Positions 1 to 5,003 of a DNA stretch of 7,256 nucleotides are shown here, piece after piece. Location: contig JACCSL010001020.1 in NCBI GenBank assembly GCA_013812995.1, positions 1 through 7,256 of the forward strand. The letters are read 5' to 3'. A model generated the notes under the pieces. That model was not told where the DNA came from. It saw only the letters and a program-made list of their open reading frames with translations, and did no database searches. Each line of letters begins with the position of its first letter. The stretch's first letter is position 1. The stretch comes from Ardenticatenales bacterium (GTDB lineage Bacteria > Chloroflexota > Anaerolineae > Ardenticatenales > Ardenticatenaceae). The position numbers and the translations under genes were made by a program.

Positions 1-866
1 AGCCCATACACCTCGACGCCCTGCTCCACCAGGTAGCGGTTGATGGAGGGAATCTGCGCCTCGCTGGTTACGGTCATGGAGAGTTCGTCGCCCTCGACGC
101 GGATCTCCTGACCCCACGATTCCAGCCCGGTCAGCACCTCCGGCGTCAGCCCGCGTGCCCGTATCTGGACCGAGGGCGCCTCCTCGCGCAGCGCCTGAAG
201 CACGCTGATCTGGAGAACCCGCCCCTGCTTGATGAAGGCCACGCGGTCACAGGTGATCTCGATCTCGCCGAGCAGATGCGAGTTCAGAAACACGCACTTG
301 CCCTGCGCGCGCAGCTCGTGGATGATGTCGCGCACCAGCCGCCGCCCCATGGGATCCAGCCCCGAGGTCGGCTCGTCGAGGATCACCAGATCCGGGTCGT
401 TGAGCAGCGCCTGCGCCAGACCGATGCGCTGTAGCATCCCCTTCGAGAAGTGGCTGAGCCGCTTGCTCTGGTGGGCGGCGAGTCCCACACGGTCCAGCAG
501 GGCGGGAATGCGCTGCTGCGCCAGCCGATGCGGGAGTTTATACAGCTCGGCGTGTAGCGTGAGAAACTCGGTCGCGGTCAGCCACTCGTGAAAGCGGAAG
601 TGCTCCGGTAAAAAGCCCACTTTGGCGCGCGCCTCGGTATCACCCAGCGGCTTGCCCAGCAGGGTGCCCTCCCCCTCTGTCGGTGCGACGAGCCCGAGCA
701 GCATCTTGATGGAGGTGGTCTTGCCCGCGCCATTCGGCCCCAGAAAGCCAAAGACCTCCCCCCGCTGAACAGCGAGGGAGAGGTCGGCCACGGCTACTTT
801 GTCGCCAAAGAGTTTGCGCAGGTGCTGCGTCTCGATGGCGGGCGTGGTCGAGGAGGTCTCAGTCAT
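1..866 (-). CDS. ABC-2 type transporter ATP-binding protein (3' end cut by window edge)
   Basis: This is the nucleotide-binding subunit that would power an ABC-2 type exporter at the cytoplasmic face of the membrane. The frame is open from ATG at 866 to the left edge, giving 288 codons; the family usually runs about 300-330 residues, so only a short C-terminal piece is missing. Visible motifs are Walker A GPNGAGKTT (residues 43-51), a Q-loop region FLPEHF with Glu88 where Gln is classical, a degenerate signature FSKGMLQR (140-147), Walker B LVILDEPTSGLDP (160-172) and the switch His in NSHLL (His197). The Glu in the Q-loop and the SKGM signature are common in drug, copper and gliding-type ABC-2 ATPases. 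The start lies 2 nt after the anti-sigma stop, and GGAG (872-875) sits 5 nt upstream, so translation is probably coupled. The partner permease should lie beyond position 1. The substrate cannot be read from this subunit. Confidence 0.95.
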   Translation of the reverse strand, partial: MTETSSTTPAIETQHLRKLFGDKVAVADLSLAVQRGEVFGFLGPNGAGKTTSIKMLLGLVAPTEGEGTLLGKPLGDTEARAKVGFLPEHFRFHEWLTATEFLTLHAELYKLPHRLAQQRIPALLDRVGLAAHQSKRLSHFSKGMLQRIGLAQALLNDPDLVILDEPTSGLDPMGRRLVRDIIHELRAQGKCVFLNSHLLGEIEITCDRVAFIKQGRVLQISVLQALREEAPSVQIRARGLTPEVLTGLESWGQEIRVEGDELSMTVTSEAQIPSINRYLVEQGVEVYG

Positions 867-868
867 GC

Positions 869-2008
869 CTACTCCAGCGAGTTGGCGATGGTGAGGGCCT
901 CATCCGCACTCTCGGCACCGGTCAGAGCGTAGACGATGCCATCTCGCACCCACAGCAGTAGGTAGCCCGGCTCGCCCTCGTCCACCATCTGCTCGATCAG
1001 GGTGCCGGGAACCCCATCCACCTGCACCTCACGGTAGTCGGTACCATTGCTCGGAATCGGCACGACGAGCGTGGTGGACCAATCTACCCGCTGGCTGAAG
1101 CGCGTCGCCTCCTCCTCGCTCATCCCCATGAGTTGCATGAAGGCCGCGCCCATCTGCTTTAGATCCAGCTCAGGGGGGGCAGATACCGTGGGGCTGGGAA
1201 GCTGCACCAGCACCACGCACTTGTCCGAGAGGTCCGGCCCATCCTCGGTTTCCCGGCAGCCGCCATAGGTGGCCGTCACCGCCTGGGGAATGTCGATCAT
1301 CACCTGCTGCCCATCGAGACTGTCCGGCAGGACAATATCGGAGTGCCCTAATTCGTTGAGCAGCAGCCGCGCGCGTGGGAGGTCGATATCCAGCGTTACA
1401 TGTGCGCCCTCCTGGACCTCGATTTGCGGCGCGTCCGTCGCCTGAGCAGGCAGACGCACGGCAAAGCCTGCCAGGGTGCTCGCGGCGGAGCCACTATCCG
1501 CCTCCGCCTGCTCGCCGCGCGTTTCAACGTGCACGTTGTTGGCGAACATCTGCTCGACCTGAGCGGTCGAGCCCATCCGCTCCGGGAGGTTGCCGGGGTT
1601 CACCTCCACGACCTCGATGCGCTGGACACGGAAAAGGCTCAGGAAATCGGCGGCCAGGGCTCGCACGGGTGGGAACATCAGGGCAATCAGGAGCATGGCG
1701 GCGACGGCCAGCCCACTCCACAGGGGTCGATACTGCCGGGCAAAGGGTAGGGTCTTCATCAGTCGGCTCTCCTTGTCTTGGTTGGAATAAGCTGCCAGGC
1801 GGGCACGAGCGGCCCGCGCCGACAGCGGTGGGTGCGCCGGGGCCAGCAGCGCGAGGCGGGTGTGTGCCCAGAGCGCGCGCTGGCGGAGCTGGGCGGCCTG
1901 CTGCTGGCACTCGGTACAGCGGGCGAGATGGGCCTTGATCCAGCCCTGCTCGGCCTCGCTTAGGTCGTGGTCGGTATAGGCGCGTAGGTCGCCTTCAGTA
2001 GGATGCAT
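869..2008 (-). CDS. Membrane-anchored zinc-finger anti-sigma factor
   Basis: Probable regulator that holds the upstream-encoded ECF sigma factor inactive at the membrane. Numbered from the earliest in-frame start (GTG 2035), it has an N-terminal zf-HC2-type module with H-x3-C-x2-C (His36, Cys40, Cys43), a cytoplasmic linker, one membrane span at about 106-123, and an extracytoplasmic domain of about 265 residues. The C-terminal end (dGVPGTLIEQ..GYLLLWVRDGIVYAL..anSLE) resembles the DUF4367-type ends of sensory anti-sigma factors; that comparison is from memory. Cys260 and Cys273 could form a disulfide outside the cell. Four in-frame starts exist (GTG 2035, ATG 2026, 2020, 2008). ATG 2008 is preferred because GGAGAG precedes it by 4 nt; this gives 379 residues and a 14-nt overlap with the sigma stop. 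The overlap implies translational coupling and matched stoichiometry. The signal sensed is unknown. Confidence 0.88.
   Translation of the reverse strand: MHPTEGDLRAYTDHDLSEAEQGWIKAHLARCTECQQQAAQLRQRALWAHTRLALLAPAHPPLSARAARARLAAYSNQDKESRLMKTLPFARQYRPLWSGLAVAAMLLIALMFPPVRALAADFLSLFRVQRIEVVEVNPGNLPERMGSTAQVEQMFANNVHVETRGEQAEADSGSAASTLAGFAVRLPAQATDAPQIEVQEGAHVTLDIDLPRARLLLNELGHSDIVLPDSLDGQQVMIDIPQAVTATYGGCRETEDGPDLSDKCVVLVQLPSPTVSAPPELDLKQMGAAFMQLMGMSEEEATRFSQRVDWSTTLVVPIPSNGTDYREVQVDGVPGTLIEQMVDEGEPGYLLLWVRDGIVYALTGAESADEALTIANSLE
872..875 (-). promoter_or_regulatory. Ribosome binding site of the ABC ATPase gene
   Basis: GGAG on the minus strand lies 5 nt before ATG 866 and inside the last codons of the anti-sigma gene. 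The anti-sigma TAG stop (869-871) sits between this site and the start, which is the usual geometry for termination-reinitiation coupling. Confidence 0.6.
1757..1774 (-). promoter_or_regulatory. Candidate internal translation start inside the anti-sigma gene
   Basis: AAGGAG (1769-1774) lies 9 nt before an in-frame ATG (1757-1759), at the junction between the zinc-finger region and the transmembrane part. The Shine-Dalgarno match is as good as any in the window. Initiation here would give a product starting MKTLPFARQY that keeps the membrane span and ectodomain but lacks the sigma-binding module. Use of this start is an inference from sequence alone. Confidence 0.35.
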
Positions 2009-2573
2009 GAGTCTCTCCATCTCCATAGATGGCACGGTAACGCTGCTCGAATTCCCGCTCGGCGCGGGCCAGTAAGGTACCGATGGACGCGGGCGAGAGA
2101 TCGAGCGCGGTGGCGACCTCCCCGTAGCTCAGCCCAGAATGACGCAGGAGCAGCAGGTGGGCAGAGCGCGGTTTCATCTGGCGCAGCACGGCGCGTACCT
2201 GCTCGCGCTCGTCGTCCTGCTCTAGGATGGCGACGGGGTTCGACAGAGACGCGTGCTCCACGCTGAGGTAGCCCGCGCGCTCCTCGTAGTGACTGCGCCG
2301 CTTGACGGCGCGTAGGGCGTTGAAGCCCAGGTTGGTCGCGACACGGTAGAGCCAGCCCGCCAGGTTGTGTACCCGTCCTGGTGGGGGCTGACAGTAGAGA
2401 CGCCAGAACACCTCCAGCGCCAGTGCCTCCGCCTCGCCCTGGTCGCCGAGCAGCCGGAAGAGCACCCCATACACCCGCTCCCAATGTGCCTCGAAGAGTT
2501 CCTCGAACTCGACCGGGCAGAGCGCCTCGTTCCCCAGCCAGCCCTGTGGTAGTTTGTCGGCTGTCACCGCCAC
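1995..2573 (-). CDS. ECF-type RNA polymerase sigma factor
   Basis: Alternative sigma factor that would direct RNA polymerase to a small regulon, probably including its own operon. Numbered from the farthest start (ATG 2612, 205 residues), region 2 spans about 35-106 (FEELFEAHWERVYGV, then AEALALEVFWRLY and LAGWLYRVATNLGFNALR), and region 4 spans about 137-193 with a helix-turn-helix near LSYGEVATALDLSPASIGTL. No regions 1 or 3 are visible, as expected for the ECF group. Two starts compete. ATG 2612 has only a weak GGTGG upstream. GTG 2573 has GGGAGG 5 nt upstream and leaves about 21 residues before region 2, which suits the family, so I chose the GTG (192 residues). The zinc-finger anti-sigma gene overlaps its 3' end by 14 nt. 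The regulon and inducing signal cannot be read from the sequence. Confidence 0.93.
   Translation of the reverse strand: MAVTADKLPQGWLGNEALCPVEFEELFEAHWERVYGVLFRLLGDQGEAEALALEVFWRLYCQPPPGRVHNLAGWLYRVATNLGFNALRAVKRRSHYEERAGYLSVEHASLSNPVAILEQDDEREQVRAVLRQMKPRSAHLLLLRHSGLSYGEVATALDLSPASIGTLLARAEREFEQRYRAIYGDGETHASY
2013..2018 (-). promoter_or_regulatory. Ribosome binding site deciding the anti-sigma start
   Basis: GGAGAG on the minus strand sits 4 nt before ATG 2008 and inside the sigma factor coding sequence. It favours this ATG over the three earlier in-frame starts, the first of which is a GTG at 2035. Confidence 0.55.
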
Positions 2574-2578
2574 CCATG

Positions 2579-2584
2579 CCTCCC
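2579..2584 (-). promoter_or_regulatory. Ribosome binding site favouring GTG 2573 as sigma start
   Basis: GGGAGG on the minus strand is 5 nt before GTG 2573. The alternative ATG 2612 lacks a comparable site, so this element is the main reason for the shorter sigma factor model. Confidence 0.5.
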
Positions 2585-2614
2585 GTACCTTGCTTCCATG
2601 TCGGCCCTTCATCT

Positions 2615-2620
2615 ATTAGA
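2615..2620 (-). promoter_or_regulatory. Possible -10 element of the sigma/anti-sigma/ABC operon
   Basis: TCTAAT on the minus strand matches TATAAT at five of six positions and lies in the only short gap between the upstream terminator and the sigma gene. A start of transcription about 7 nt downstream would fall near 2608, past ATG 2612, which agrees with translation from GTG 2573. There is no convincing -35: TTGTCA (2641-2646) is 20 bp away, which is too far for a standard promoter. It may instead belong to an ECF-type or activator-dependent promoter. Confidence 0.25.
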
Positions 2621-2644
2621 CACCACCCGCCAAAAAAATGTGAC

Positions 2645-2676
2645 AAAAAAAGGGCCAGCTTGCGGCTGGCCCTTTT
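2645..2676 (-). terminator. Intrinsic terminator of the propeller-repeat gene
   Basis: A perfect 12-bp stem (2648-2659 with 2665-2676, GGGCCAGC core paired to GCTGGCCC) encloses a 5-nt loop. On the minus strand it is followed by seven T residues (2651-2645; the first T residues overlap the stem base). It begins 13 nt after the TGA stop of the 723-residue gene. Strength and placement are textbook for Rho-independent termination, so the sigma operon on the other side needs its own promoter. Confidence 0.93.
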
Positions 2677-2689
2677 GAGAAGGATGGAA

Positions 2690-4861
2690 TCAGTGAATTG
2701 TGATCGGCATATAGAGCCTGAAGGTTCCCTCGTTGCTGCTGGTCTCCGTGAAGCGGGCGTATTTCAGCTCGCCACCCTGCTCATAGCTCAGGTGAGGCTC
2801 ATCCTTGTTATCCACAGCCAGGGACAGGTCGCCCACGTTGGCATCCACGCTCTCCAGCACCCACGCCTGACCATCCCGGTGTGCGTACCGTGCCTCCACA
2901 TACCCACCGCCGTACCCGATGTGGGCTTGCCCCTGACTATCCAGCGCCAGCGTCGGTATGACCCAGTCAAAGAGTGTGGACTTGGGAGCAAGCACCTCCT
3001 CCATGAGCCACTGGCTGCCATCCCAGCGGGCGTAGCGCCCCCCGTAGGCAATGTGGGGGCGATCCTGCCCGTCCACCGCCACGGAGATACCCCCGACGGG
3101 AAGATTGTCCCGCATGTCGAAGCGCTGCACCGTCCAGGTCGTTCCGTTCCAGTGAGCATAGCGCGGCAGGGGGGCCTGGTTGCTGGCGCTGTCGTAGATT
3201 ACGTAGCCGATATGGGGACGGTCCAGGCTGTCCAGGTCCAGGGACATCTCGCCCCACATCTGCCCCGCCGTCGCCGCGATGCTCTGCTTGTTCCAGCTCG
3301 TGCCGTCGAAGCTGGCATAGTGCAGAGTATCGTGTACCGTGTACGCCACATGGGGCCGCCCGGCGCTGTCGAGTGCGATGTCACTCCAGGGCTCATACGA
3401 GGCACCCTGCGGCTGCTGGTCCAGCACCACCTTATTCCACTGGCTTCCATCAAAGGTGGCGTAGACGACGGTCTGACTCACCACATAGCTGGCGTGGGGG
3501 CGACCCTGATTGTCGATGACGAGCGAGGAGGAGCGCGCGGCGCTGTTCACCTGGTCCACCACCTGCCGCTCCCACGCCTGACCATTGAAGCGGGCATAGG
3601 TCAGGACACTATAGTTTTCCTGGTAAAGAATGTGAGGGCGATCCGTACTATCCAGGGCCAGCACGTTGTTGTCCCCCGCGCGGCCTGCTTGATCAATCAG
3701 CTCCGCCGTCCAACCCCTTCCGGTCCAGCGCGCCGCTCGAAGGGCATGAAGAACCCCGTCACTGCTCTCAAGATAAACGATGAGCGGCTCCCCCGCCGGG
3801 TCTAGCGCCAGGGCAGCACTATTGCCCGGGGTCAGGGTGACTGTTCGTCGGGACCACTCGGTGCCATCAAAGGAAGCATATTCAATCCCCGGCCCATTCG
3901 GATCACCATAGGCGATGTGCGGCTGACCACTGGCGTCCAGCACCAGGGAGGTCATGCCCAGCCCGCCCTGGCCCTCGGGACTCTTTTCGAGGCTCTGATG
4001 ACTCCATCTGCTCCCATCCCAGACACTATAGCGAAGCTCGACCGTGGTGCCGTCATAGTTATTGCTGACGAAGTAGCTGATATGCGGGTGTCCCTGGGCA
4101 TCCAGCGCCAACGAGTGCCCGCTCGTCTTGATACCCGCCGGGAGCGCCTGCTCATGCCAGCTGCCATTCTCCCGCACGGTATAGATCAGGGAGCCAAAGT
4201 CGTTAGTACTTACGAATTTTGAGAAGCTGATATGAACGCGGTTGGCATCGTCCACGGCCATCGAAAACTCGTCCGGAGTCCGGCGGCCATACTGACCCGC
4301 TATTTCTTCCACCCACTGGGTTCCGTCATGGTAGACATACGTGATGTTCTCGTTGGAGCTATCATAGACCGAGTAGGCGATATGCGCCTGGTCGCTCCCA
4401 TCCAGCACCAGCGCCAGCTCGCCCAGCCCCCACATTCCCACCTGAGCCACAATGCTCTGAATCTGCCAGGTCGCCCCGTTCCATTGGGCATATTTGAGGT
4501 CATAGTGGCTCTGGTCAAAGTAGACGATATGCGGTCGATTCTGGCTATCGATGTCCAGCGCGGCCACCGCGCCCACCTGGGGGGTGGCGTCTACGACTTC
4601 CGTCTGCCAGTTCGTGCCATCGTGCCAGGCGTGGTAGAGCTGGTCGCCGCCGTACGCCAAGTGCGGGTTGCCCGCTGCATCCCACGCGATGGCATGGTCC
4701 TCCACCGTCTGGAACATGTGGGGGCAAGAGACACACTCCGTTCCCCACTCTTTTGCCACGGGAGACATCGTGCTCTCGCTCGCTTCCACCCAACCCATAG
4801 ACGCCAGAAAAAGCAGGAGCAGAAGTGTACAACCTATAGTCCACTGCGAAATGATTTTCAC
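2690..4861 (-). CDS. Secreted 14-repeat, propeller-like protein of unknown function
   Basis: A 723-residue protein exported by a Sec-type signal peptide: MKIISQW, a hydrophobic stretch at about 8-20, and likely cleavage after VEA (about residue 27). The mature part has a short N-terminal segment with Cys43 and Cys46, then 14 tandem repeats from about residue 55 to 703, then a linker and the tail FRLYMPITIH. The repeat pattern is LALDSxGxPHIAY, a variable loop, LxYAxxDGxxW, and a hydrophobic strand. This fits four-stranded beta-propeller blades of the BNR/sialidase-like kind, but no Asp-box or catalytic set is recognisable, so a binding or surface role is more likely than a known enzyme activity. 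The start is GTG with AAGGGAG 8 nt upstream. The gene is preceded by 142 bp of non-coding DNA and closed by a strong terminator, so it can be expressed as a single-gene unit. I do not recognise a named family member; the ligand is unknown. Confidence 0.9.
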   Translation of the reverse strand: MKIISQWTIGCTLLLLLFLASMGWVEASESTMSPVAKEWGTECVSCPHMFQTVEDHAIAWDAAGNPHLAYGGDQLYHAWHDGTNWQTEVVDATPQVGAVAALDIDSQNRPHIVYFDQSHYDLKYAQWNGATWQIQSIVAQVGMWGLGELALVLDGSDQAHIAYSVYDSSNENITYVYHDGTQWVEEIAGQYGRRTPDEFSMAVDDANRVHISFSKFVSTNDFGSLIYTVRENGSWHEQALPAGIKTSGHSLALDAQGHPHISYFVSNNYDGTTVELRYSVWDGSRWSHQSLEKSPEGQGGLGMTSLVLDASGQPHIAYGDPNGPGIEYASFDGTEWSRRTVTLTPGNSAALALDPAGEPLIVYLESSDGVLHALRAARWTGRGWTAELIDQAGRAGDNNVLALDSTDRPHILYQENYSVLTYARFNGQAWERQVVDQVNSAARSSSLVIDNQGRPHASYVVSQTVVYATFDGSQWNKVVLDQQPQGASYEPWSDIALDSAGRPHVAYTVHDTLHYASFDGTSWNKQSIAATAGQMWGEMSLDLDSLDRPHIGYVIYDSASNQAPLPRYAHWNGTTWTVQRFDMRDNLPVGGISVAVDGQDRPHIAYGGRYARWDGSQWLMEEVLAPKSTLFDWVIPTLALDSQGQAHIGYGGGYVEARYAHRDGQAWVLESVDANVGDLSLAVDNKDEPHLSYEQGGELKYARFTETSSNEGTFRLYMPITIH
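2753..4699 (-). repeat. Array of 14 degenerate ~48-residue protein repeats
   Basis: The Pro-His (or equivalent) position recurs at residues 67, 111, 160, 210, 260, 315, 360, 410, 456, 504, 550, 603, 647 and 690, a spacing of 43-55 residues with a mean near 48. Each unit carries an 'Asp-x-x-(Gly/Asp)-x-Pro-His-hydrophobic-x-Tyr' half and, about 15-25 residues later, a 'Tyr-Ala-x-x-(Asp/Asn)-Gly-x-x-Trp' half. Repeat 7 has Leu in place of His (EPLIVY), repeats 3 and 13 have Ala-His, and repeat 4 has Val-His. The final repeat lacks a clear DG-x-x-W half. The units are diverged in sequence, so duplication is old rather than a recent expansion. Confidence 0.85.
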
Positions 4862-4869
4862 GATAATGT

Positions 4870-4876
4870 CTCCCTT
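4870..4876 (-). promoter_or_regulatory. Ribosome binding site of the propeller gene
   Basis: AAGGGAG on the minus strand lies 8 nt before GTG 4861. It supports the GTG as the true start and places the signal peptide at the very N terminus. Confidence 0.65.
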
Positions 4877-4951
4877 GGAAGCTTTGTGCAGCGCAGTCGC
4901 TGTCTTGTTTCAATCACAAGGGCAAGAATAACCAAAGAACGGGTGCGACGT

Positions 4952-4990
4952 TGGACAACAGATTGACCGCTTTCTGACCATCCCCTGACC
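4952..4990 (-). promoter_or_regulatory. Phased direct repeats, putative activator/operator site
   Basis: On the plus strand TTGACC (4963), CTGACC (4974) and CTGACC (4985) recur exactly every 11 bp; the last two extend to the 9-mer CTGACCATC. A degenerate fourth copy (TGGACA) falls in phase at 4952. On the coding strand of the downstream gene these read GGTCAG, GGTCAG, GGTCAA. They lie about 102-130 bp upstream of GTG 4861 in the intergenic region. Direct repeats at one helical turn are the usual layout for OmpR/PhoB-type response regulators. The binding protein is unknown, and no clear sigma-70 promoter could be picked downstream; a weak -10-like TATTCT lies at 4925-4930. Confidence 0.45.
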
Positions 4991-5003
4991 ATCGCCAGGC
5001 GGC

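Larger units (their letters stand above)
4862..5003. other. Intergenic region upstream of the propeller gene
   Basis: A 142-bp gap between the stop of the phosphotransferase gene and the GTG of the propeller gene. It holds the 11-bp-phased GGTCA repeats, a short dyad CTTGT-n7-ACAAG on the minus strand (around 4903-4919), and the ribosome binding site. There is no hairpin with a T-run after the phosphotransferase stop, so no intrinsic terminator for that gene is visible here. Confidence 0.6.

Noticed and set aside
1960..2646. 228-codon minus-strand frame overlapping the sigma gene
   Set aside because: Out of frame with the clear ECF sigma factor and rich in Gly/Arg/Pro, as expected of a shadow frame in GC-rich DNA.
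2652..2672. Resemblance of the GC-rich palindrome (GCTTGCGGC core) to the rifamycin-associated element found before rifampin phosphotransferase genes
   Set aside because: It lies downstream of another gene, far from the phosphotransferase start, and has a T-run and geometry that fully explain it as an intrinsic terminator. The likeness in the core is probably chance.
2381..3805. 474-codon open frame on the plus strand
   Set aside because: It runs antisense to the sigma gene and the repeat gene, shows low-complexity Pro/Arg/Val-rich composition, and mirrors codon bias in a GC-rich repetitive gene. No domain is recognisable.
4718..4735. Heme c attachment site in the propeller protein
   Set aside because: The sequence is C-x2-C-x-H, not C-x2-C-H; the extra residue breaks the motif and there is no other c-type cytochrome feature.
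4820..4861. Lipoprotein signal at Cys11 of the propeller protein
   Set aside because: The Cys lies before, not after, the hydrophobic stretch, so it cannot be a lipobox cysteine; a Sec signal peptidase I site after VEA fits better.
4232..4966. 244-codon open frame on the plus strand
   Set aside because: It lies antisense to the N-terminal part of the repeat protein and shows no domain; the minus-strand frame has a signal peptide, repeats and a ribosome binding site.
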